Of a DNA stretch of 64,000 nucleotides, positions 55,001 to 63,934 are shown in pieces. This stretch comes from Microglena sp. YARC (lineage: Eukaryota; Chlorophyta; Chlorophyceae; Chlamydomonadales; Chlamydomonadaceae). A model generated the notes under the pieces. That model was not told where the DNA came from. It searched no databases and saw only the letters and a list, made by a program, of their open reading frames with translations. The translations under genes were made by a program, and so were the position numbers. The stretch covers positions 47,657,910 to 47,721,909 of the forward strand of contig CM039464.1 of NCBI GenBank assembly GCA_022414725.1, given 5' to 3'. Within the stretch, counting starts at the first letter, position 1. Each line of letters starts with the position of its first letter.

Positions 55001-55830
55001 TGCCTATTGGTTAGGCGTGAAGGGATATGAGTAATGCGTATTGGTTAGGCGTGAAGGGATATGAGTAATGGGTATTGGTTAGGCGTGAAGGGATATGAGT
55101 AATGCGTATTGGTTAGGCGTGAAGGGATATGAGTAATGCGTATTGGTTAGGCGTGAAGGGATATGAGTAATGCGTATTGGTTAGGCGTGAAGGGATATGA
55201 GTAATGCGTATTGGTTAGGCGTGAAGGGATATGAGTAATGCGTATTGGTTAGGCGTGAAGGGATATGAGTAATGCGTATTGGTTAGGCCGTGAAGGGATC
55301 TGAGTAATGCTTATTAGGCGTGAAGGGATATGAGTAATGCGTATTGGTTAGGCGTGAAGGGATATGAGTAATGCGTATTGGTTAGGCGTGAAGGGATATG
55401 AGTAATGCGTATTGGTTAGGCGTGAAGGGATATGAGTAATGCGTATTGGTTAGGCGTGAAGGGATAGTGAGGTTAAGGGATGGGTAAGGGATTGGTTATT
55501 GGGTGAAGGGATATGAGTAATGCCTATTGGTTATTGGTTAGGCGTGAAGGATATGAGTAATTGGTATTGGTTAGGCGTAAGGGATATGAGGCGTATTGGT
55601 TAGGCGTATTGGTAGCCGTGAAGGGATATGAGGTATTGGTTAGGCGTGAAGGGATATGAGTAATGGGTATTGGTTAGGCGTGTAGGGATATGAGTAATGC
55701 GTAGAGTAATGCGTATTGGTTAGGCCTGAAGGGATATGAGTAATGTGTATTGGTTCGGCATGAAGGGATATGAGTAATGGGTATTGGTTAGGCGTGAAGG
55801 GATATGAGTAATGCGTATTGTTTAGGAAAG
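52056..55830. repeat. 34-bp satellite, about 110 copies
   Basis: The unit GCGTGAAGGGATATGAGTAA TGCGTATTGGTTAG repeats over 3.7 kb. Variation is mainly TGCGTAT, TGGGTAT and TGCCTAT. Between about 52.4 and 54.0 kb and at 55.5-55.8 kb there are many indels. The unit is a fragment of the larger repeat at 55.8-57.2 kb (GGCATGAAGGGATAGGGGTA, ATGCGTATTGGTTAGG). It lies in the 8.7-kb cyclophilin intron. Confidence 0.97.
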
Positions 55831-57175
55831 GGATGAATCGAAACCAGCTAGCCACGGAGCAGGGGTGAGAGAGATTAAGAAGATTAGGCACAGAAAGATA
55901 GGGAGGTGGTTTTATGGTAAGGCATGAAGGGATAGGGTTAATGCGTATTGGTTAGGAAAGGGATGAATCAAAACCGTATGGGCACGGAGTAGAGGCAAGA
56001 GAGATGAAGAACTAGGCATGGAAAGATAGGGGTAATGCGCATTGGTTAGGAAAGGGATGCATGGGGATGGAGCATAGACAAGTTGTGTGATGCTCGGGGC
56101 CATTGGAACCATTAAGCCACGGAGTAGGGGTACGAGAGATGAAGAACGAGGCACGGGGAGATAGGGGTAATGCGTTAGGTTAGGCATCAAGGGATAGGGG
56201 TTCTGGGTATTGGTTAGGAAAGGGATGAATCAAAACCATCTAGCCACGGAGTGGGGGCACGAGAGATGAAGAACTAGGCACGGAGAGATAGGGAGGTGGT
56301 TTCATGGTTAGGCATGCAGGGATAGGGGTACGCATATTTAGTTGTATTTATTTGTGAAGGACTAGGCATGGAGAGATAGGGAGGAGGTTTCATGGTTACG
56401 CATAGGTATAGGGGTACGATTATTTATTTTTTAATTTGTATTTATTTATGAAGAACTAGGCACGGAGAAATAGGGGTAATGCGTATTGGTTAGGAAAGGG
56501 AAGAATGAGGATGGAGCAATAGACAGGTTTTTGTGTGATGCGTGGGGCCATTTGGAACCATTGGAACCATCTAGCCAGGGAGTAGGGGCAAGAGAGATGA
56601 AGAACTAGGCACGGAGAGATAGGGAGGTGGTTTCAAGGTTAGGCATGAAGGGATGGGGGTACGTTTATTTATTTATATGTATTTATTTATGCAGGACTAG
56701 GCACAGAGAGATAGAGGTAATGCATATTGGTTAGGAAAGAGATGAATGGGGATGGAGCATAGACAGGTTGTGTGATGCGTGGGGCCATTGGAACCATCTA
56801 GCCACGGAGTAGGGGCAGGAGAGATGAAGAACTAGGCACGGAGAGATAGGGAGGTGGTTTCATGGTTAGGCATGAAGGGATAGGGGTACGTTTATTTATT
56901 TGTATATATTTATGAAGAACTAGGCACGGGGAGATAGGGATAATGCGCATTGGTTAGGAAAGGGATGCACGGGGATGGAGCATGACAAGTTGTGTGATGC
57001 GTGGGGCCAGCGAAACCATCTAGCCACGGAGTAGGGGCACAAGAGATGAAGAACTAGGCACGGGGAGATAGGGGTAATGCGCATTGGTTAGGAAAGGGAT
57101 GCATGGGGATGGAGCATAGACAAGTTGTGTGATGCGTGGGGCCATTGAAACCATCTAGCCACTGAGTAGGGGGGT
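55831..57175 (-). repeat. Larger tandem repeat with copied acceptor ends of the cyclophilin last exon
   Basis: Units of about 125-330 bp contain ATCTAGCCACGGAGTAGGGG and GAGATGAAGAACTAGGCACG, starting near 55846, 55979, 56112, 56238, 56570, 56797, 57018 and 57150. On the minus strand each has the acceptor CGTGCCTAG and the first 35-40 nt of the last exon. Spacers hold TTTATTTATTTGTAT and GGATGGAGCATAGACAAGTTGTG. The last one, at 57150, is cut off inside the exon part. Confidence 0.88.
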
Positions 57176-57395
57176 CAGATTGCAAAATATCAGCCTTCGG
57201 GCTGCTCACACTGTGGATTTCACCAAATTTAGTTTCGCCTTAGAATCGGTAGGCAGGCGGAGGAGGCGAAAACGAACTATCGCTGTTCTTTACTTTTTCG
57301 ATTCCGCCGTCTGGCGACGAAGAGAAGGGCATTAAGCTGTGACAGTCTGCACGTGGAGTACACGTTGGGAGTACATAAAAAGGTAAACTAAAAAA
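57176..57395. other. Unique stretch without a recognised gene
   Basis: Non-repetitive within the window, with TTTCGCCTTAGAATCGGTAG and a GGAGGCGAAAACG / TTTTTCGATTCCGCC pair that is partly self-complementary. I do not see a supported gene or RNA. Confidence 0.5.
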
Positions 57396-58315
57396 AGGTT
57401 AGCCTATATTTATTTTAATCTCTTACTTACTAAGCACTTAAATATAAAAAGGTTAACCTATATCTATTTACCTATATCTATTTAACTATAAAAAGGTGAA
57501 CCTATATCTATTTACATATATCTATTTAAGTATAAAAAGGTTGACCTATATCTATTTACCTATATCTATTTAACTATAAAAAGGTTGACCTATATCTATT
57601 TACCTATATCTATTTAACTATAAAAAGGTTGACCTATATCTATTTACCTATATCTATTTAACTATAAAAAGGCTGACCTATATCTATTTACCTATATCTA
57701 TTTAACTATAAAAAGGTTGACCTATATCTATTTACCTGTATCTATTTAAACTATAAAAAGGTTGACCTATATCTATTTACCTATATCTATTAACTATAAA
57801 AAAGGTTGACCGTATATCTATTTAACCTATATCTATTTAACTATAAAAAGGTTGACCTATATCTATTTACCTATATCTATTTAACTATAAAAAGGTTGAC
57901 CTATATCTATTTACCTATATCTATTTAACTATAAAAAGGCTGACCTATATCTATTTACCTATATCTATTTAACTATAAAAAGGTTGACCTATATCTATTT
58001 ACCTATATCTATTTAACTATAAAAAGGTTGACCTATATCTATTTACCTATATCTATTTAACTATAAAAAGGTTGACCTATATCTATTTACCTATATCTAT
58101 TTAACTATAAAAAGGTTGACCTATATCTATTGACCTATATCTATTTAACTATAAAAAGGTTGACCTATATCTATTGACCTATATCTATTTTACTATAAAA
58201 AGGTTGACCTATATCTATTTACCTATATCTATTTAACTATAAAAAAGGTTGACCTATATCTATTTACCTATATCTATTTACCTATATCTATTTAACTATA
58301 AAAAGTTTAACCTAT
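57396..58315. repeat. 44-bp satellite, about 20 copies
   Basis: The unit TTGACCTATATCTATTTACC TATATCTATTTAACTATAAA AAGG repeats with single-base changes. It is strongly AT-rich. It lies in the 8.7-kb cyclophilin intron. Confidence 0.96.
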
Positions 58316-58356
58316 ATCCTATTGGAAAGAGGCCTTGCGGGGTTGGGCCAGCTGTG

Positions 58357-58434
58357 ATGAATGGAGCTGAAATGGCACGTACTGAATGGGTAAAAGCAGG
58401 ACGTGTTCCATTACAAAGTTTAAACTATTTGTAA
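58357..58434 (+). pseudogene. rps3: Fragment of organellar ribosomal protein S3 (rps3)
   Basis: The plus strand reads MNGAEMARTEWVKAGRVPLQ SLNYL and a TAA. Bacterial and organellar S3 proteins carry [28 protein letters not shown] near the C-terminus, so 16 or so of 20 residues agree. The codons are AT-rich (GCA, ACT, GTA, TTA) unlike the nearby nuclear exons. Upstream sequence does not match S3 and the part after PLQSL is cut, so it is a fragment. It most likely came from plastid or mitochondrial DNA inserted into the nuclear genome, and it lies antisense in the cyclophilin intron. Confidence 0.6.
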
Positions 58435-58535
58435 GCAATACCCTCTGGATGGAAAAAATGATGTAAGTCGGGGGGGAGTCAGTTATTCCCATAGTATTTG
58501 TTTACTACGCTACTGCACCTCACTCCTGAGTAAAG

Positions 58536-58612
58536 GTAATGATAACGCCTGGTGGGGCGCGGTGTTAAGGGAACCGACTCTTCGTCCTCAAGCGATTTGG
58601 TCTATCTCCTGA
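58536..58612 (+). repeat. Dispersed repeat family G, truncated copy
   Basis: AATGATAACGCCTGGTGGGG CGCGGTGTTAAGGGAACC matches 45808 onwards, then diverges. Confidence 0.55.
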
Positions 58613-58646
58613 GTATATTATGGACGAGGGCAGGGGTACACAATAC

Positions 58647-58849
58647 CAGTGTTTTTCTTTTCAGCTAAAAGCAGCAGCTTCCAGGCAGCTCTCCTGACTG
58701 GCTATTCAGCCAAAGCTAATGCAACCTAGTGTGTCTGGAACCTGACAGAATCCGCTGGCCATAACTGTCGACATCGTGGGGCTTGGCCCAGTGGCTGGCT
58801 CAGGGAGCTGCCTAGAAGCTGCTGCTCGTAGCTGAAAATAAAAACTATG
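58647..58849. mobile_element. hAT-type MITE with perfect 8-bp TSD (family A)
   Basis: CAGTGTTTTTCTTTTCAGC at the left and the inverse of CATAGTTTTTATTTTCAGC at the right. CACAATAC flanks both sides (58639-58646 and 58850-58857). The arms include AGCAGCTTCCAGGCAGCTC. It is 203 bp, without coding capacity. Confidence 0.87.
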
Positions 58850-58863
58850 CACAATACCCATCT

Positions 58864-59070
58864 CATAGCTTTCTTTTCTGCTACAAGCAACACCTTCTAG
58901 GCAGCTCCCCTGACTGGCTCTTGAGCCAAACCTAACGCTACCTAGTGCACCTCCAAGCTGGCACAATCAGCTGTCCAGAACTGCTGAACTAGTAAGGTGC
59001 AGCACAGTAGCTGGCGCAGGGAGCTGCATAGAATTTGCTAAGAAAAGCCGAAAAGAAAAGCCAGGTGTAA
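58864..59070. mobile_element. Second, degraded family A MITE
   Basis: CATAGCTTTCTTTTCTGCTA and AGGCAGCTCCCCTGACTGGC at the left; GGCGCAGGGAGCTGCATAGA and GAAAAGCCGAAAAGAAAAG at the right. It lies 14 bp after the previous element. The right end is diverged and no target duplication is visible. Confidence 0.6.
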
Positions 59071-59181
59071 CGGATCAGAATCGTTACACCAAAGCGACAT
59101 TCGGCAAAGGAGTTCATATGATGTCCGAGTATTCATTCTCTAGTACATATACCGAGTCATACCGTTACACCAGGACTCACC

Positions 59182-59199
59182 TGACTCACCTGACTGCTG
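59182..59199 (-). repeat. Diverged copy of cyclophilin exon donor end
   Basis: On the minus strand CTTTCAG is followed by an 18-nt GPNSSQ segment and then GTGAGTCAG. The genuine exon at 60340-60417 ends GPNTNGSQ and then GTAGGT. So this is a short extra copy of the donor end, with an acceptor-like motif of its own. Confidence 0.45.
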
Positions 59200-59219
59200 T
59201 TGGGACCCTGAAAGAAGAT

Positions 59220-60259
59220 ATTATCCCCCCCCCCCCCCCTCCACCCACCCACCCACGCTACTTAAGCCTGGTGATGTCTTTTTGACGAAACTAGTCTCTG
59301 CAATCATAACATTCGTCTCTTTCTCTCGCCTTTTCCAACTGTTGATATCTCGTCTCGAGAAAGCAATCAACCTAGATTCTAGATCTGAGACCCAGCTGCA
59401 CGGAGAGAAGCTTTTATCCCCCCCCACACACACACCACCACCACCACCACCACCACCCCACACACACGCTACTTCAGCCTGGTGATGCCTTTTTGACGAA
59501 ACTAGTCTCTGCAATCATAACATTCGTCTCTTTCTCTCGCCTTTTCCAACAGTTGATATCTTGTCTCGAGAAAGCAACCAACCTAGATCCTAGACCTGAG
59601 TCCCAGCTTCCCGGAGAGAAGCTTTTATCCCCCCCCCCCCCCCCCGCCCCCCCCCACCACCACCACCACCACCACCCCACACACACGCTACTTCAGCCTG
59701 GTGATGTCTTTTTGACGAAACTAGTCTCTGCAATCATAACATTCGTCTCTTTCTCTCGCCTTTTTCCAACTGTTGATATCTTGTCTCGAGAAAGCAACCA
59801 ACCTAGATCCTAGATCTGAGTCCCAGCTGCCCGGAGAGAAGCTTTTATCCCCCCCCCCCCCCCCCCCCCACCACCACCACCCCACACACACGCTACTTCA
59901 GCCTGGTGATGTCTTTTTGACGAAACTAGTCTCTGCAATCATAACATTCGTCTCTTTCTCTCGCCTTTTCCAACTGTTGATATCTTGTCTCGAGAAAGCA
60001 ACCAACCTAGATCCTAGATCTGAGTCCCAGCTGCCCGGAGAGAAGCTTTTATCCCCCCCCCACCCCCACCCCCACCCCCACCACCCACACACACACGCTA
60101 CTTCAGCCTGGTGATGCCTTTTTTGATGGTACTAGTCGCTATCTGTAATCATAACATTCGTCTCGTTCCCCGCCTTTTCCAACTGTTGATATCTCGTCTC
60201 GAGAAAGCAACCAACCTAGATCCTAGATCTGAGTCCCAGCTGCCCGGAAAGAAGCTTTT

Positions 60260-60297
<38 letters not shown>

Positions 60298-60300
60298 ACA
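59220..60300. repeat. Tandem repeat, about 205-220 bp unit, five copies
   Basis: CTGCAATCATAACATTCGTC recurs at 59299, 59509, 59729, 59933 and (variant) 60143. Each unit has ATCTTGTCTCGAGAAAGCAA, CCTAGATCCTAGATCTGAGT, GGAGAGAAGCTTTTATCCCC and a (C)n(ACC)n tract whose length varies. Frames inside it are open on both strands, but I see no sign of coding. Confidence 0.93.
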
Positions 60301-60339
60301 CACACGCACCCCAAGCCGAAAAGAAAAGCCCAGACCTAC

Positions 60340-60417
60340 CTGACTCCCGTTGGTGTTAGGACCAGCATTTGCCATGCTAAGGATCCCAGCACCTGTATGC
60401 TTAAGCTCTCTAGTTAC
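60340..60417 (-). CDS. PPIL1: Cyclophilin (PPIL1/CYP18-2 type), middle exon
   Basis: The 78-nt exon, phase 0 at both ends, lies between ATGTGGCAG and CAG|GTAGGT. It reads VTRELKHTGAGILSMANAGP NTNGSQ. This is almost identical to plant CYP18-2 (ELKHTGAGILSMANAGPNTN GSQ), and AN and Q are active-site residues in cyclophilins. A CTAG inside could be read as an acceptor too, but the chosen one gives the family's length (FEDE-VTRELKH). The following intron, to the last exon, is 8.7 kb. Confidence 0.95.
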
Positions 60418-60424
60418 CTGCCAC

Positions 60425-60650
60425 ATGAGTGAGTTGGTTGGGTTGGTTGGGTCAATTGGGTTGGTTGGATTGGTTGGGGTTGGGTTGGTTGGTTGGGGTG
60501 GGTTGGTTGGTTGGGGTGGCATACTAGCACCAGTGTTTGGCACACTAAGCCTGCGTGGTTGGTTTGGTTTGGTTTGGTTTGGTCTGGTTTGGTTTGGCAC
60601 ATGAGTGAGGTTGGTTTGGTTTAGTTTGGTTTGGCAACAGAATCGAGCGG
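60425..60650. repeat. (GGTT)n-type low-complexity tract
   Basis: GGTTGGTTGGGTT and GGTTTGGTTTGG repeats in two blocks, with ACTAGCACCAGTGTTTGGCA between. It abuts the acceptor of the cyclophilin middle exon, within 10 bp, so it takes the polypyrimidine-tract place on the minus strand. Confidence 0.9.
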
Positions 60651-60654
60651 ACCA

Positions 60655-60800
60655 AAGCTAGTCAGATACGAGATTGTTGGCTGACGTGTCAGGCTTCGTC
60701 TTGGTCACCTTCAGTCGCACAAACAACCGGGCAACAAGGTGACCCTGGGGGCTCCCGCCCCTCAGAAAGGGGGCTCCACCAAAAAATGCACGATAGTGAA
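60655..60800. repeat. GC-rich dispersed element E copy
   Basis: GCTGACGTGTCAGGCTTCG, GGTGACCCTGGGGGCTCCCG CCCCTCAGAAAGGGGGCTCC match the element at 10553-10835 and 41220-41290. The unique stretch 60800-61120 has open frames on both strands but no recognised protein. Confidence 0.5.
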
Positions 60801-61126
60801 TAACGTTGAGAAACTAGGATTCTGGTTTTTGGTGGTTGGCCCCAGTGAAAGCAAATGGGTTTGCCCCCTCAACCTCACGCCTTGTATTAAGGCAAACCAT
60901 TTATTCATAACCGCCCTCAATGTAGCAGCGCCCCCACTGTTACACTGGATACACCCGGGAGGAACCGCGGTACTCAAGGGTTTGGCGTCGACAGAGGCCA
61001 TGAGCCCACGCCACCTGCGCATGAACCTGCGACATGGGCCGGGCACCTGAAGTTGATAAGGACGGTCAAGTTGTTCTATTTATTCTGGTTGACCAGCTCT
61101 TGACTGAGATCCAGCCTGGGACCATG

Positions 61127-62098
61127 GACACTGTTTATTTTTTTGGCCACTGGTTGCAGCTTCTATGCAGCTCCCTTTCCCTGCTCTTGGGCCACTGGTA
61201 GCAGCTTCTATGCAGCTCCCTTTCCCTGCCCTTGGGCCACTGGTAGCAGCTTCTCTGCAGCTCCCTTTCCCTGCCCTTGGGCCAAATCTGAAGCTAGCTA
61301 GTGTGCCTAAAAGCTGACATAGAGGGCATTTGAATGTAGCTGAAAGCATGGGGACTGGCCCAGTGGCTAGCTAATGTAGCTGAAAGCATGGGGACTGGCC
61401 CAGTGGCTGGCTAATGTAGCTGAAAGCATGGGGACTGGCCCAGTGGCTGGCTAATGTAGCTGAAAGCATGGGGACTGGCCCAGTGGCTAGCTAATGTAGC
61501 TGAAAGCATGGGGACTGGCCCAGTGGCTAGCTACTGAAGCTGAAAGCATGGGGACTGGCCCAGTGGCTGGCTAATGTAGCTGAAAGCATGGGGACTGGCC
61601 CAGTGGCTAGATAATGTAGCTGAAAGCATGGGGGCTGGCCCAGTGGCTGGCTAATGTAGCTGAAAGCATGGGGACTGGCCCAGTGGCTGGCTAATGTAGC
61701 TATAAGCATGGGGACTGGCCCAGTGGCTAGCTAATGTAGCTGAAAGCATGGGGACTGGCCCAGTGGCTGGCTAATGTAGCTGAAAGCATGGGGACTGGCC
61801 CAGTGGCTAGCTAATGTAGCTGAAAGCATGGGGACTGGCCCAGTGGCTGGCTAATGTAGCTGAAAGCATGGGGACTGGCCCAGTGGCTAGCTAATGTAGC
61901 TGAAAGCATGGGGACTGGCCCAGTGGCTAGCTAATGTAGCTGAAAGCATGGGGACTGGCCCAGTGGCTGGCTAATGTAGCTGAAAGCATGGGGACTGGCC
62001 CAGTGGCTGGCTAATGTAGCTGAAAGCATGGGGACTGGCCCAGTGGCTGGCTAATGAAGCTGACTGGAAGCTGCCATGTACAGCCCCCCCAAAAAACA
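61127..62098. mobile_element. Family A MITE swollen by 54-bp and 40-bp tandem repeats
   Basis: The left end CACTGTTTATTTTTTTGGCC and the right end CAAAAAACACTA suit a family A element. Inside, GCAGCTTCTATGCAGCTCCC TTTCCCTGC with GGGCCACTGGTA occurs three times (54 bp). Then the 40-bp unit CTGAAAGCATGGGGACTGGC CCAGTGGCTGGCTAATGTAG occurs about 18 times (61326-62055). The 40-bp unit comes from the CCAGTGGCTGGCT arm of the MITE. The element lies just downstream of the cyclophilin exon at 62135, on the minus strand. Confidence 0.75.
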
Positions 62099-62134
62099 CT
62101 AAACATGAATGGTTAAGCATTCTGAAGGACATAC

Positions 62135-62233
62135 CTCGTCTTCGAATTTTCCACCGTAAATTGACTCCCCGCCACGCCCGGTTCCCGTTGGATCGCCTCC
62201 TTGAATCATGAAGTCAGTGATGATCCGATGAAA
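62135..62233 (-). CDS. PPIL1: Cyclophilin (PPIL1/CYP18-2 type), FHR exon
   Basis: The 99-nt exon, phase 0, lies between GTCTGCAG and GAG|GTATGT. It reads [33 protein letters not shown]. This is the cyclophilin active-site block (Arg of FHR, Phe and Met of DFM, Gln of QGGD), and GTGRGGxSIYGxxFEDE is typical of PPIL1. Upstream coding sequence (about 50 residues, including the RGYY motif) was not found; it may be beyond the window or in an exon too short to see. Three extra copies of its acceptor end lie upstream in transcript order. Confidence 0.95.
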
Positions 62234-62239
62234 CTGCAG

Positions 62240-62880
62240 ACAAGAGGGAGGGGGAGAGTGGCAGTGGTGGTGGTGAGTGTCTGTGCGTGTGCGTGTGTGG
62301 GGGTGGGGTGGGGTGGGGATCGCCTGCTTGAATCATGAAGTCAGTGATGATCTGATGAAACTGCAGACAAGAGGGAGGGGGGAGGGGCGGTGGTGGTGGT
62401 AAGTGTCTGTGCGTGTGCGTGTGTGTGGGGTGTGTGTGGGGGGGTTGGGATCGCCTCCTTGAATCACGAAGTTGGTGATGATCCGATGAAACTGCAGACA
62501 CGAGGGAGGGGTGGTGGTGGTGGTGATATGCGTGTGTGTGGGGCGGGGTGAGTGTCTGCGTGTGTGTGGGGTGTGTGGGGGTCAGGGGAGTCTGTGTGTG
62601 GGGTGTGTGGGGTGGGGGTGGGGGGGATCGCCTCCTTGAATCATAAAAGTCAGTGATGATCCGGTGAAACTGCATACACGAGGAGGGGGGGGGGGGGGGG
62701 GGGGGGAGGATGGTGTGTGTGTGTGCGTTTGTGTGGGGGGGTGAGTGCCTGTGCATGTGTGTGGGGTGTGTGGAGGGGAGTGAGGGTGGGAGAGTGTCTG
62801 AGCGTGTGTGTGTGTGTTTGTTTGTGTGTGTGTGTGTGTGTATGTGTGTGCGTGTGTGTGTGTGTGTGTGGGTGGGTGGG
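62240..62880 (-). repeat. GT-rich tract with three copied cyclophilin acceptor ends
   Basis: On the minus strand, exon-like starts at 62360, 62491 and 62668 repeat the acceptor (CTGCAG) and FHRIITDF(M)IQ(A/G)GDP, about 42 nt, then pass into low-complexity CCCAC/ACAC sequence. The copies have changes (Leu/Ile/Val and an Ala for Gly; an extra base in the one at 62668). The spacers are (TG)n, GGGGT runs and a poly-G tract at 62687-62706. Confidence 0.9.
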
Positions 62881-62959
62881 GGAACCACATTGAAGAGCAC
62901 GGGTTGAGACACAGAGGAAAGCCAACAGAGACTACTCCTTTGATTTGAGCCACATCCAC

Positions 62960-63160
62960 ACGAGTCTATGAAAGCACTTTTGTTTTGCGATACGTCGCTA
63001 GTCTGTTGCTGCATGGCGACGCATGGGTCATGCTAAACTAGTCATAAATGTCCCCCTGACCCCCCCCCCCCCCCCCCCCCCCGGGTTGCATTCTGCGGGG
63101 TTTGGGGGGCAGCGCAGCGCACTGGGGTCGCACCGAGTCGCTCAATTTGCGACACGTTGC
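62960..63160. repeat. GC-rich dispersed element E-like copy
   Basis: GCGATACGTCGCTAGTCTG, GGCGACGCATGGGTCATGC and GTTTGGGGGGCAGCGCAGCG, with a poly-C run at 63060-63082, resemble the end of 2040-2345 and 48040-48140. Confidence 0.45.
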
Positions 63161-63365
63161 ACAAAAAACAGTCTATCATTGTAAACAAGCCCTGGAAAAT
63201 CTAATAAGCACACAGAACTGCAAACCTTACATTACATTGTCATCAACAGGCCATAGGTGGCCCAAGACAAGCCGGCTCCACAACATCCGGGAGGGGTCTT
63301 TCAACAAATCCTCAGAAAAAGAAAGGCAATATTGCAACGAGCACTACTACTTCAATGTATGTTGT

Positions 63366-63490
63366 ACAGTCCAGTGGTAGCCAAATAGGCCAAAAGGACC
63401 TGCCCTACCATGATATCATAGCTAAAACAAAAAACTGATGCGCTGAACCCTAAACAATTATTTACGAAAGGGGTTCCTAGATTCGTACTT
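63366..63490 (-). mobile_element. SINE-like element C copy
   Basis: TGTACAGTCCAGTGGTAGCC, ACCTGCCCTACCATGATATC, TGATGCGCTGAACCCTAAAC, GGGGTTCCTAGATTCGTACT. The tail side is AATGTATGT. Confidence 0.6.
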
Positions 63491-63499
63491 GAAATGTAA

Positions 63500-63934
63500 T
63501 CAACACCACCTAGCGATCACTTCTGGTTCGCTCACTTTCCGTTTCCTAAGAATATCTCTGATAAGAAAGCCATAGAAGTAGGAGGCCTTTCTGTCTATTT
63601 CCACATTGTTCACTCGCTTTGAAGTGTAGTGAAGAGAGTGTCCCTCGTAGCCCATGTCACTAAATGGCTCCAGAAAAACGCACAACACTAAAATAAATAA
63701 ACTATCCACCACCACTTCCTCTCCCTGATCATCATCATCACCATCATCATCTCCACCACCATCATCACCATCATCAGCATCATCATCAGCAGCAGCATCA
63801 CCACCATCATCATCACCAGCATCATCACCCCCAACATTATTGAAAGCGTCTCTCCTAAGTTGGATCACTGTGCCCTGTCTGCTTGAAATACTAGATGGCT
63901 GTAATGATGTACTACCAGGAGATGGCCAAAGCAT
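63500..63934 (-). CDS. Hypothetical protein or last exon with acidic tract
   Basis: An open frame of 144 residues runs from an ATG at 63934 to TAG at 63500-63502. It opens MLWPSPGSTSLQPSSISSRQ, has a 35-residue Asp/Gly-rich tract coded by CAT/CAC-type repeats, a hydrophobic stretch VVVDSLFILVLCVFLEPFSD, then MGYEGHSLHYTSKRVNNVEI, DRKASYFYGFLIRDILRKRK, VSEPEVIARWC. The C-terminal 70 residues are non-repetitive and look like protein. I do not recognise the family. It may be the last exon of a longer gene, and the ATG is only a possible start. Confidence 0.35.
   Translation of the reverse strand: MLWPSPGSTSLQPSSISSRQGTVIQLRRDAFNNVGGDDAGDDDGGDAAADDDADDGDDGGGDDDGDDDDQGEEVVVDSLFILVLCVFLEPFSDMGYEGHSLHYTSKRVNNVEIDRKASYFYGFLIRDILRKRKVSEPEVIARWC

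Noticed and set aside
52056..55830. CRISPR array because of a 34-bp regular unit
   Set aside because: There are no spacers; it is a simple satellite.
59282..60114. Repeated frame ITFVSFSRLFQ as a gene
   Set aside because: It lies in a five-copy 210-bp tandem repeat with variable poly-C tracts that shift frame between copies.
62875..63014. Upstream cyclophilin exon ending VLFNV before the FHR exon
   Set aside because: Only NV matches the expected YYDNV, the residue count is off by one, the donor would be GTTCCC, and the rest shows no cyclophilin similarity.
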